DNA from: Clostridiales bacterium
GTDB lineage: Bacteria; Bacillota; Clostridia; Lachnospirales; Lachnospiraceae
DNA: 10,606 nt
Direction: 5' to 3'
Assembly (NCBI GenBank): GCA_029267975.1
Contig: JAJUHH010000063.1
Coordinates: forward strand, 1-10,606
Both the position numbers and the translations under genes were made by a program. Shown here piece after piece: positions 1 through 7,112 of this stretch (its first letter is position 1; every line of letters begins with the position of its first letter). The notes beneath the pieces are model-generated. The model searched no databases and was not told the DNA's origin. It saw nothing but the letters and a program-made list of their open reading frames with translations.

Positions 1-53
1 GCACATAATAAGGTAAAGCTTCCAAAAAACAATGCAGCCTTTTTAAGTTTCAT
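1..53 (-). CDS. 5' end of an exported protein or lipoprotein gene (partial)
   Basis: Only 17 complete codons lie in the window: ATG at 53–51 reading MKLKKAALFFGSFTLLC and then running off the left edge. Three lysines followed by a hydrophobic stretch are typical of a signal peptide, and the Cys at residue 17 could be a lipobox cysteine, although the residues after it cannot be seen. An AAGGAG ribosome binding site lies 11 bases upstream of the ATG, which supports a real start. The gene is divergent from kimA. Its function cannot be told from this fragment. Confidence 0.6.
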   Translation of the reverse strand, partial: MKLKKAALFFGSFTLLC

Positions 54-181
54 AGCAGATCTCACTCCTTCGGCTACATTATCTCCAGAATATGGGTCTT
101 TATACAATGTTTTGCATATTTCTTTTTTTGTGAATGTAAAAAAACGATAAATATAAGCAATTACTGATATCTGCCCTGTAT

Positions 182-231
182 TTCTTAACATTTTCTTTAT
201 AGGAAGTCGTAATTCTTAACAGAATCTTTAT
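182..231. repeat. Two-copy direct repeat TTCTTAACA-N4-CTTTAT upstream of kimA
   Basis: Copy 1 is TTCTTAACA at 182–190 plus CTTTAT at 195–200. Copy 2 is TTCTTAACA at 213–221 plus CTTTAT at 226–231. All 15 defined bases match, and the copies are offset by exactly 31 bp, about three helical turns, so a protein bound to both would sit on the same DNA face. The second copy overlaps the putative -35 region of kimA. A direct-repeat operator for a response regulator or similar factor is an inference; the repeat itself is seen directly. Confidence 0.55.
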
Positions 232-248
232 GCGTAAGCATATATAAT
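216..248 (+). promoter_or_regulatory. Candidate kimA promoter
   Basis: A perfect TATAAT lies at 243–248, but nothing resembling TTGACA sits 16–18 bp upstream of it. The TTAACA at 216–221 is 21 bp away. The alternative pairing TTAACA, 17 bp, CATATA (239–244) has good spacing but a poorer -10. A weak -35 would fit a promoter that needs an activator, possibly acting through the direct repeat. The 5' leader would be about 80 bases. Confidence 0.4.
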
Positions 249-334
249 AGCTTGGTAAGAAAATGGAATACTATTGATAGGATATCCAGAACATAAAACA
301 TAGAAAAACATACAGAATTTGAGGGAGAAACATA

Positions 335-2182
335 ATGAGTATAAAAGAAATTATCTTAGGCAGACCTTTGAAGAACAATGAACTAAACCATGAAAAATTA
401 TCACGCTTATGGGGCTTGCCAATCATGGCAAGTGATGCTGTTTCCTCCGTGGCCTATGCAATTGAGGAAATACTTCTGGTCTTACTGCCGGTCATGGGTG
501 CCTATTCTTTTGGTACCCTACCCCTGATTGTACTTCCTATCCTGATCCTGCTATTGATCCTGGTCTTGTCCTATTCTCAGATTATTGATAAATATCCAAA
601 GGGCGGCGGAGCTTATGCTGTAGCAAAAGAAAATATCGGAAAACCAGCCGCCTTATTATGCGCTGCCTCACTGATTTTTGATTATATTTTAACTGTTGCA
701 GTCAGCATCTCCTCTTCTGCTGCAGCACTGTCCTCAGCCTTTCCTGTATTACAGGATTACAAAATTGTAATATCCCTGCTCTTTATTGCCTTGATCACCT
801 TGATCAATCTTAGGGGTATCCGGGAAGCTTCCAAGGTATTTGGTCTTCCAACCTATCTTTTTATTGCCTCTATGATAATCCTGATCGTCACAGGACTCAT
901 TAAGCTATTTACCGGTAATCTGCAGCCGATTTCTTATGAAACGGCTATACTTCCAAAGGAAACCCTACAGGGCGTTGGTATTTTGGTAATCCTAAAGGCC
1001 TTTTCTTCCGGCTGCACTGCAATGTCAGGTATTGAAGCTGTCAGTGATTCCGTACCCAGCTTTCGTGATCCTGCTCCGAGAAATGCAAAACATATCCTCT
1101 TTATGCTAGGAGCAATCATTGTGTTTATCTTTGGCGGAACCTCGATCCTGGCGGACAAGCTTCAGGTAGCTCCCATCGAAGGACATACGGTACTGTCACA
1201 GCTTTCCTCTACTGTGTTCGGACGAAGCTTTATGTTTTATATCATACAATTATTTACCTCTTTAATTTTAATCCTGGCTGCCAATACGGCTTATAACGGT
1301 CTGCCACAGCTTTTGTACGTATTAGCCCATGATGGATATGTCCCAAGGCAGTTTTCTTCCAGAGGAACAAAGCTAAGCTTCTCCAACGGTATAATATTTG
1401 TGTGGATCATGTCATCTATTCTGATCCTTATCTTTCGGAGTGAGACACATTTATTAATCCCCCTTTATTCTGTGGGAGTATTTATTTCCTTTACCATTGC
1501 CCAATTCGGTATCTTTAAGCAGTGGCTAAAGACGAAGGAGAAAGGCTGGCATTATAAGAGTGCTATCAATGGTATTGGTGCCGCTGTCTCTCTTATTGTT
1601 TCCGTTATCGTTTTTTATACAAAATTCAAGGATGGAGCCTGGATCCTTGCGATCTTCACCCCATCCCTGATGCTAGTCATGAATGCGATTCATCGTCATT
1701 ACGCAAAGGTAAGCAAGGAGTTAAAGCTGGACGCCTTCCATCCCTATTACGATAAGGATGCTATTACTTCTACCCAGTGTATTCTTTTGGTTCATGATGT
1801 GAATAAACCATTTTTGAAAGCAATCAATTATGCAAATTCCATCTCAAATAACATTACGGCTTTTCATGTATGCCGTCACCCGGAACATGCCGCTGCGCTT
1901 AGAAAGCGTTGGGATGAATTGCAGATCCCTATAGAACTGAAAATCATCGAGACACCCTATCGGGATATTATTAAACCCTTAGATGATTATCTTTGGCAGC
2001 GGGAAAAAGAATTAAAGCATGGAGAAAATATCTCAGTTATCATACTGAAATTTATTACAAAGCATTGGTATGATAATATCCTCCATAACCAGACGGCCTA
2101 TTTTTTCAGTCACCACCTGACAAAGCATAAGAATATCTCAACGATTATTGTACCCTTCCACTATGAGCTTCCTAAGAAGTAA
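335..2182 (+). CDS. kimA: KimA-type high-affinity potassium importer
   Basis: This 615-aa protein matches Bacillus subtilis KimA (YdaO, about 607 aa) along its whole length as I recall that sequence, including the N-terminal 'GRPLK' and 'SDAVSSVAY' segments, 'YPKGGGAY', 'DYILTVAVSIS' and the C-terminal 'ILHNQTA' segment. KimA is a proton-coupled K+ importer of the APC superfamily in the cytoplasmic membrane. Residues 1 to about 450 form roughly 12 membrane segments. Residues about 453–615 form a soluble cytoplasmic domain, the part of KimA involved in dimerisation and c-di-AMP inhibition. The K+-site residues D36, Y43, D117, Y118 and S125 of KimA correspond to D34, Y41, D116, Y117 and S124 here, so the site looks intact. 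The ribosome binding site GAGGGAG is 7 bases before the ATG. The gene is a single transcription unit, divergent from the left-edge gene and convergent with the flippase gene. A general amino acid permease is possible but less likely. Confidence 0.88.
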   Translation: MSIKEIILGRPLKNNELNHEKLSRLWGLPIMASDAVSSVAYAIEEILLVLLPVMGAYSFGTLPLIVLPILILLLILVLSYSQIIDKYPKGGGAYAVAKENIGKPAALLCAASLIFDYILTVAVSISSSAAALSSAFPVLQDYKIVISLLFIALITLINLRGIREASKVFGLPTYLFIASMIILIVTGLIKLFTGNLQPISYETAILPKETLQGVGILVILKAFSSGCTAMSGIEAVSDSVPSFRDPAPRNAKHILFMLGAIIVFIFGGTSILADKLQVAPIEGHTVLSQLSSTVFGRSFMFYIIQLFTSLILILAANTAYNGLPQLLYVLAHDGYVPRQFSSRGTKLSFSNGIIFVWIMSSILILIFRSETHLLIPLYSVGVFISFTIAQFGIFKQWLKTKEKGWHYKSAINGIGAAVSLIVSVIVFYTKFKDGAWILAIFTPSLMLVMNAIHRHYAKVSKELKLDAFHPYYDKDAITSTQCILLVHDVNKPFLKAINYANSISNNITAFHVCRHPEHAAALRKRWDELQIPIELKIIETPYRDIIKPLDDYLWQREKELKHGENISVIILKFITKHWYDNILHNQTAYFFSHHLTKHKNISTIIVPFHYELPKK

Positions 2183-2258
2183 GCTGTCCCAATGATCGAA
2201 ATTCAGGCAGAGGCATATACTGCTTTGTGCCTCCTGAGGTAAGAAAGATGTTAGAAAT

Positions 2259-2313
2259 AATGAGGGAGCAACAACCTTTATCCCCAGCGGATTTAGATTG
2301 TTGCTCCCTTATT
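2259..2313. terminator. Long stem-loop between convergent genes, probable bidirectional terminator
   Basis: AATGAGGGAGCAACAA (2259–2274) pairs with TTGTTGCTCCCTTATT (2298–2313) in a 16-bp stem with one G·T pair, closing a 23-nt loop. It lies 76 bp after the kimA stop and 35 bp after the end of the minus-strand flippase gene, where both transcripts must end. The T tracts are short and interrupted on both sides (TTATTTG on plus, ATTATTTCT on minus), so termination may be incomplete. A smaller bulged hairpin (2204–2236, core GAGGCA/TGCCTC) precedes it on the kimA side. Confidence 0.75.
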
Positions 2314-2348
2314 TGATAATTCGCAATAGAGGCTCATTTGATCCTTTA

Positions 2349-4034
2349 TTATAATAATTTCAGTTTCTTAAGAACACGAATCAAGCCTTTACTCTTCGGT
2401 ACAACGCTCAGCTCATCCTCGTCTACACCCTTCATAAAAATCAGCAGTCCAAAATAAATGATCACTGCAATAAGGATTGATAACAGTAAGGAAAGCAGTA
2501 CGCTGCCGCTTAATCCGATTAATCCCTTATAAGTAAAGTATGTAATCACTCCCATCAATCCGGCACTTACCAGAGGGATAACAAAGGTACGAAGCAGCTC
2601 CTGCCGGTAATCCAGGTATTTGGCAATCTTTATCCAGTTGAGGATACAAACCACCAAAGGGAAGGTAACATTGCCAATTACCAAAGCGTAGGTGCTTAAA
2701 GGGGTAAAGGTAAGCAGTACAAAGACCAGGACCACATGTATTCCCAGAGATATGGCCGAATTAATGACAGGTACATTCATACGGTTAATCCCCTGCAGTA
2801 CTGCCGTTGACATGGTGGAAAGCGCATAAAATATGATGGAGGAGGATCCCAGCATCAGCATATTCGCAGATAATTGATAGGAATCCTTAAAGATCGCATA
2901 TAGTATTGGGGAGGCAAGCACTGCCATTCCCACAGCCGAGGGGATAGCTATTATCATATTGAATTTAATAGCCGCATGCACCTTATAACGGATGGAATCA
3001 AGCAGTCCTTTGGACAGATCTGCTGATATGGTTGTAACGATAGAGGCTCCGATGGCAGAAGCCACAGCAACGGGAACATTGGTCAGTAATGCATATTTGC
3101 CGCTATAGATACCCATTAACACATTACGGAACTCTTCGCTATAATATTGTCCGGCCTGTGCTCCATTGGCCAATAAGACTGGAAGATCAAAGGCCTCTAT
3201 CTTCTTATCTGACATGATATGCCCAAAGAGGGAGCCGTCAATGAGACTACTGATCTGAAACACTGTCTGGCTGAGAATAACCGGTGCAATGGTAATTACC
3301 AGAAGCTTGAAGATTGATTGATAGGATTCTCTTTGGGATAGGGTATCCCGCCTTAATTGCTTTTTCAGGACCGGTCGATAGACAGCGAAAACAAAAATCA
3401 GAAATAAAAGTCCCATAAAGGCTCCGGTAAAGGTACCCAAGGTACCACCGGCAGCGCCATAGGCTGCGACATTTTCTGCTGCACTGTTATGCTTGATTAA
3501 AAACCAGGCAGCGCCTACACTGACAATGGCATTCACCACCTGCTCCAATACCTGGGATACCGCTGTGGGAATCATGGTGTTCTTTCCCTGAAAATAACCG
3601 CGAAATACACCCATAATGGAGAAAACAAAGATGGTAGGCGCCAGGATCTGCAGCGGTGAGGTGGTGTTAGGGCTGTCATAGATGGCCTTGGCAAAAAAGC
3701 CTGCACCAAAAAACAAGATCAGAGTAGCCAGAAGACCTACAGCCATCGCTAACATCATTGCACATAAAAAGATCCGGTAGGAGTTACGGTGTTCCTTGTT
3801 GGCATTCCGAACAGCAACCAGCTTTGATACCGCCAGTGGTAAACTGTAGGAGGAAAGAATTAAAGCAAGATTGTAAATCGCAAAAGCATTGGAGTAATAG
3901 CCCATACCTTCATTGCCTACGATTCGCTGCATCGGGATGCGGTATAATAATCCGATGAGACGAACCAGAATGGAGGCTGCAGCTAATATAGTTCCCTGAA
4001 TTAAGAAATTACTGCTTTTGTTGTTTTGTGACAT
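2349..4034 (-). CDS. MurJ/SpoVB-family lipid flippase (MOP superfamily)
   Basis: This 561-aa polytopic membrane protein has about 14 hydrophobic segments. Family signatures are visible: 'RLIGLLYRIPMQRIVGNEG' at 25–43, 'LPLAVSKLVA' at 65–74, and 'RGYFQGKNTMIPTAVSQVLE' at 145–164, the hallmark of the YtgP/SpoVB branch of the MATE/MviN family. Members move undecaprenyl-linked peptidoglycan or polysaccharide precursors across the cytoplasmic membrane; YtgP is the MurJ lipid II flippase of B. subtilis and SpoVB is its sporulation relative. I cannot tell which role this one has, so no symbol is given. The ribosome binding site AAGGAG is 7 bases before the ATG. The gene starts 48 bp after the stop of the DUF3048 lipoprotein gene with no terminator between, so the two are probably co-transcribed. 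It is the last gene of the minus-strand cluster. Confidence 0.85.
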   Translation of the reverse strand: MSQNNKSSNFLIQGTILAAASILVRLIGLLYRIPMQRIVGNEGMGYYSNAFAIYNLALILSSYSLPLAVSKLVAVRNANKEHRNSYRIFLCAMMLAMAVGLLATLILFFGAGFFAKAIYDSPNTTSPLQILAPTIFVFSIMGVFRGYFQGKNTMIPTAVSQVLEQVVNAIVSVGAAWFLIKHNSAAENVAAYGAAGGTLGTFTGAFMGLLFLIFVFAVYRPVLKKQLRRDTLSQRESYQSIFKLLVITIAPVILSQTVFQISSLIDGSLFGHIMSDKKIEAFDLPVLLANGAQAGQYYSEEFRNVLMGIYSGKYALLTNVPVAVASAIGASIVTTISADLSKGLLDSIRYKVHAAIKFNMIIAIPSAVGMAVLASPILYAIFKDSYQLSANMLMLGSSSIIFYALSTMSTAVLQGINRMNVPVINSAISLGIHVVLVFVLLTFTPLSTYALVIGNVTFPLVVCILNWIKIAKYLDYRQELLRTFVIPLVSAGLMGVITYFTYKGLIGLSGSVLLSLLLSILIAVIIYFGLLIFMKGVDEDELSVVPKSKGLIRVLKKLKLL

Positions 4035-4082
4035 CTTACTTCTCCTTACTATGTTTTAATTTAGGGTTGCCCCATAAATTAT

Positions 4083-5195
4083 TTATTCTAGTGTAACATC
4101 GCTGATGCGATCATTGGGAAACAGGGCTATGTAAGTCTTGCCGGGATTGATGGATAGTTCCTCTCCTGCTTCGTTGTAATAGCGCATCCATTTCTTCTTT
4201 TCATTTTTCTTCCAGGTGATGGGTACCATCTTGCCATTGGTGATGTATAGGCCCTTGCCGCTGGCGTCCTCCAGATCCATGGTCTGATAATCATTCTTAT
4301 CAATATCCCATTCCTTCACAAATTGAATAATAATATTCTTAAAGGCCAGCTGTTCCCCGGTATTGGAATCCTTATGGGGACCTCCAAACTGGAAAGCAAG
4401 ATACTGCTTATCCGCTGCGGAATATTCAAACCAGGGTGTGGTATAGGCGGAAAAATGTATCTTCAGCTTATTGGCTGTTTTTTCGGAGCTTAAATCCGTA
4501 TCCTCTTCATAGAAAGAAAAATGAGAGCTATATCCTTCCTTATAACTGGTCTCAAAGCCCTTTTTCTGAACTCCTTTGGTAAGTTTTTCCAGGCTGGTAA
4601 AGGCATTATTGGGTGCTTTAATGGATTTGTCACGGTAAAATACAATATCTCCAACGCCGGACAGACCATCTATTTCGTCTATTCCAATTTCTTTGATCTT
4701 ATTGTAGGCATATTTTGAACCACCAAAATGTATGTAAATAGCATTATATTCATCTGCTATACTTACAAAATAATGTCTTGCACTTCGAACAGAACCGATC
4801 TTATCGCTGGTAAAGTTCTCACCAATCCCAAGAAGTCGTGTAATTCCGCCCTCGACGATACATTCATAGACGATATCGGCCTGGCTAATTCCCCATTGAT
4901 TGGATACAGACTTGAAGTTATTAAATTGAATTGCATAAGGCCGCTTCGTACCCACCTCAACAGGCACCCAAAGCCCTGTTAAAAGACTGCGCATCTCTCC
5001 TTCATGACTGACCTCAGCCGGTGTCGGTGTGGCAGGTTCCTCAGTAGGTGTTGGCTCCGGTGTTGCGGTAGCAATTTTATCATTGTCCTCAAAGGGGTTG
5101 ATAACCTCACTGTCATCACTTTGTTTCTTGCAGCCAAAGGAAAACATGGCAACCATAAGGATTATTATCGAATAAGTAATCTTCTTCATGTTCAT
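4083..5195 (-). CDS. DUF3048 (YerB-like) lipoprotein
   Basis: The 370-aa product starts at the ATG at 5195–5193 (MNMKKITYS), which has AAAGG six bases upstream. The frame extends nine codons further to a GTG at 5222 with no good ribosome binding site, so the shorter form is preferred. Residues 4–20 form a signal peptide ending in FSFGC, a slightly atypical lipobox with Cys22. A Thr/Pro/Glu-rich linker (about 42–61) follows, then the DUF3048 domain with its typical 'RPYAIQFNN' (85–93), 'GISQADIVYECIVEGGITR' (102–120) and 'GSVRSARHYFV' (134–144) blocks, and the DUF3048_C half. It should be anchored on the outer face of the membrane. B. subtilis YerB belongs to this family, whose biochemical function I do not know. 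Its position between ybeY and a lipid flippase gene hints at an envelope role, by inference only. Confidence 0.85.
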   Translation of the reverse strand: MNMKKITYSIIILMVAMFSFGCKKQSDDSEVINPFEDNDKIATATPEPTPTEEPATPTPAEVSHEGEMRSLLTGLWVPVEVGTKRPYAIQFNNFKSVSNQWGISQADIVYECIVEGGITRLLGIGENFTSDKIGSVRSARHYFVSIADEYNAIYIHFGGSKYAYNKIKEIGIDEIDGLSGVGDIVFYRDKSIKAPNNAFTSLEKLTKGVQKKGFETSYKEGYSSHFSFYEEDTDLSSEKTANKLKIHFSAYTTPWFEYSAADKQYLAFQFGGPHKDSNTGEQLAFKNIIIQFVKEWDIDKNDYQTMDLEDASGKGLYITNGKMVPITWKKNEKKKWMRYYNEAGEELSINPGKTYIALFPNDRISDVTLE

Positions 5196-5201
5196 ATCGT
5201 G

Positions 5202-5206
5202 CCTTT
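5202..5206 (-). promoter_or_regulatory. Ribosome binding site that decides the lipoprotein start
   Basis: AAAGG on the minus strand, six bases before the ATG at 5195. It places the start directly before a standard signal peptide rather than at the upstream in-frame GTG at 5222. Confidence 0.6.
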
Positions 5207-5259
5207 CTAAGCGTATACTCACTGTGTACCTCTATAACGATAGATGAATACAAACAACT

Positions 5260-5757
5260 TCACCTGAGAATCTGCAGTTGCTGAAGGACTGCCTCCTGCT
5301 TGTCCTCCATACACCTGCGCTCCTCATCTTCCATATGATCATAACCGAACAAATGAAACATGCTGTGAGCCGTTAAAAATGCAAGCTCACGTCTTAAGGA
5401 ATGTCCATATTCCTCCGCCTGGGCTTTTGCTCGTTCCAGGGAAATCACAATATCCCCCAGAAGTAACTCGCCTGTCTCAGGATGAAAGCATTCAGGGGCT
5501 TCCTCCTCCAGCTCTTCAAAGGAGCCGGCTGTTTTATATTCAATAACCGGAAAGGAAAGCACATCCGTCGCTGCATCTATCCCCCGGTACTCCTGATTGA
5601 TTTGCCTGATTTGCTCATTATCTGTCAGTAATATGCTCACCTCAACCTCGTAAGGGCAATCTTCATGATCAAGACAAGCTTCTACGACCTGTCGTTCCAT
5701 TTCCTCAAAATCAAAATCAAAGGAAGGGGTTACTTCATAGTCAAAGTTTATGGTCAT
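5260..5757 (-). CDS. ybeY: Endoribonuclease / rRNA maturation factor YbeY
   Basis: The 165-aa protein is of normal family length. The metal-binding motif HxxxHxxGYDH is intact as HSMFHLFGYDH at 131–141, with ligands H131, H135 and H141, preceded by the family block 'ATDVLSFP'. YbeY is a zinc-dependent cytoplasmic protein needed for 16S rRNA 3' end maturation and late 70S ribosome quality control. Its ATG overlaps the stop of the upstream HD gene as ATGA (4-bp overlap), and AGGAGG within the end of that gene serves as ribosome binding site, so translation is probably coupled. A glutamate-rich insert at about 80–88 lies between conserved blocks. The neighbours phoH and the HD gene are the standard Firmicute context, but dgkA, cdd and era do not follow. 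Confidence 0.95.
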   Translation of the reverse strand: MTINFDYEVTPSFDFDFEEMERQVVEACLDHEDCPYEVEVSILLTDNEQIRQINQEYRGIDAATDVLSFPVIEYKTAGSFEELEEEAPECFHPETGELLLGDIVISLERAKAQAEEYGHSLRRELAFLTAHSMFHLFGYDHMEDEERRCMEDKQEAVLQQLQILR

Positions 5758-7112
5758 AGATGTCTTCCCTCCTTCTGTGTAAATTCTTCCTGATAAAATT
5801 CCCGCAAGGCCTTAAAATCCTTTAAGGAAAGGTTGGCGCTGTCAAAGGTTCCCTTTTCCAAACGCATCTGAAATATATTGTCAATAATTTTACTGTTGCT
5901 AAAGCGGTGATCGTTAGAATTTCTTATGTATTCAATGGTAGATACTACATTGTCGGACAGCATGACAATGGCTGCTTCCACGGAACCCGGCTTATCATAC
6001 TTGATATTATGCTCCTTTAAGATTGCCTTCAATTCCCTGGGAAAGGAATATTCATCGGCCAGGATCAAGCCTTCCTCAATATAATTATTGGAAGCTCTTA
6101 TCTTCCCAATCTCATGATAATAACCTCCTGCTTTAGTCAGTGCTTCATCGGCCCCGATTACCCGGGCCGCCCTGGCAGAAAGCTCTCCGATATAAATGGA
6201 ATGGGTATAGAGCTTCTTGGAGAATTCTCTTAACTTAGTCAAAAGCTCATTATCCTCAGAACATAAGACCTCATAGCTCGCACCATTGCTTATTGCCTTC
6301 TGCAAGCCGGTACCGTCAGATTCCATGGCTTCCGGAACTTCAATGATGGTATCGCTGTCCAGATCCACCGGCTCCACCGTCGATGCTGCAAGCACAGCTT
6401 CCTCTTGCTTCGCCGCTAGTTCGCTGCCAGACACAGTAAGCTCTGCTTCTGTTTCGCTTACAGGGGCTGCTTCTTTACGCTTTACAAGCCAGTCATAGAG
6501 TATCCCCAGGAAAAATGCAGCAACTAATACCAGGCACACACTGAATAGTGAGGTAAGGTAATTGTAATTTTCCTTTGTGGCAAAAATAAAATTATTGATC
6601 ACAAAAGAAAGTGTTACATTGGTTGATAATACAATAATCATCGCATAAATCACTGTACTTTTAGACCTTAGTGCGGCGGCTAGCAGACACATCACTAGCC
6701 CAAGAACCAGGACATGAATGATGAGCTCCGGATCACGGTCTGCTGCTATCCCCATGATAAAGGACAGGTTAAAATGCAGGAGAAGTCCTAATTTATTGTC
6801 GATGATCATTGCAACCAGTAAGCCGCCGATCATCCAAAAGCAGAACAAATAGGACTGAGGAATAAAAAGCAACAGAATAAGTCCGCTAAGGTAACTTAGA
6901 ATAATTACCGATTTAGCGAACTTCTTCGATAAGATAATATCGGCATTGATTCGGATATAAAAAGCTGCCGCAGTGGTCAATATCATGGTCAGAATTGCGA
7001 TTTTTGCAGTCACAATGCCGGGGGTATGAAATACAATACCCGACAGGATTGAGATTAACATAGCGAAGACCGGCATAATATTGATTAAAAATGAACTCTT
7101 ACCTGCTTTCAT
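5754..7112 (-). CDS. Short PgpH-like membrane HD-domain protein with a divergent metal site
   Basis: The 452-aa product has about seven membrane segments (roughly 10–207), an acidic Ala/Glu-rich linker (about 212–280) and an HD-type domain (about 290–400). It occupies the place of pgpH (yqfF) between phoH and ybeY. PgpH, a c-di-AMP phosphodiesterase, is about 711 aa in B. subtilis with a large extracellular 7TMR-HDED domain; that domain is missing here. Of the expected metal ligands, H304, H333, H368 and D387 can be seen. The HD dyad reads HE (E334), the HH dyad reads EH (E367), and the spacing between the two is 33 residues against about 62 in PgpH, so the segment carrying the intermediate His appears deleted. 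Enzyme activity is therefore doubtful; a receptor or regulatory role is equally possible. The ribosome binding site AGGGG lies 8 bases before the ATG, and the gene overlaps phoH by 14 bp and ybeY by 4 bp. Confidence 0.82.
   Translation of the reverse strand: MKAGKSSFLINIMPVFAMLISILSGIVFHTPGIVTAKIAILTMILTTAAAFYIRINADIILSKKFAKSVIILSYLSGLILLLFIPQSYLFCFWMIGGLLVAMIIDNKLGLLLHFNLSFIMGIAADRDPELIIHVLVLGLVMCLLAAALRSKSTVIYAMIIVLSTNVTLSFVINNFIFATKENYNYLTSLFSVCLVLVAAFFLGILYDWLVKRKEAAPVSETEAELTVSGSELAAKQEEAVLAASTVEPVDLDSDTIIEVPEAMESDGTGLQKAISNGASYEVLCSEDNELLTKLREFSKKLYTHSIYIGELSARAARVIGADEALTKAGGYYHEIGKIRASNNYIEEGLILADEYSFPRELKAILKEHNIKYDKPGSVEAAIVMLSDNVVSTIEYIRNSNDHRFSNSKIIDNIFQMRLEKGTFDSANLSLKDFKALREFYQEEFTQKEGRHL

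Larger units (their letters stand above)
54..334. other. Divergent intergenic region between the left-edge gene and kimA
   Basis: This is 281 bp of AT-rich DNA between two divergent starts. It holds the ribosome binding sites of both genes, a 31-bp-spaced direct repeat (182–231), a small dyad TATGC-GTAA-GCATA (229–242) and a TATAAT box (243–248) facing kimA. I found no convincing promoter for the left-edge gene and no small open reading frame with a good ribosome binding site. The kimA leader lacks the conserved blocks of a ydaO-type c-di-AMP riboswitch as far as I can judge by eye. Confidence 0.6.

Noticed and set aside
934..1158. Open frame antisense to kimA
   Set aside because: It lies wholly inside a well-supported gene, has no ribosome binding site and no recognisable protein features.
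2204..2236. Bulged hairpin after kimA as an independent terminator
   Set aside because: It has a 3-nt bulge and no T tract; the longer stem at 2259–2313 is the better candidate.
4728..4982. Open frames on both strands inside the DUF3048 gene
   Set aside because: They are covered by conserved DUF3048 blocks in the main frame and lack ribosome binding sites.
5031..5080. Repeat-like Thr/Pro/Glu codons
   Set aside because: They encode the low-complexity linker of the lipoprotein, not a DNA repeat element.
5196..5222. Longer lipoprotein start at GTG 5222
   Set aside because: It has no good ribosome binding site and would put nine charged residues before a normal signal peptide.
5196..5259. Possible promoter before the DUF3048 lipoprotein gene (TTGTTT with TATAGA)
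   Set aside because: The spacing is 15 bp and both boxes are weak. Read-through from ybeY is as likely.
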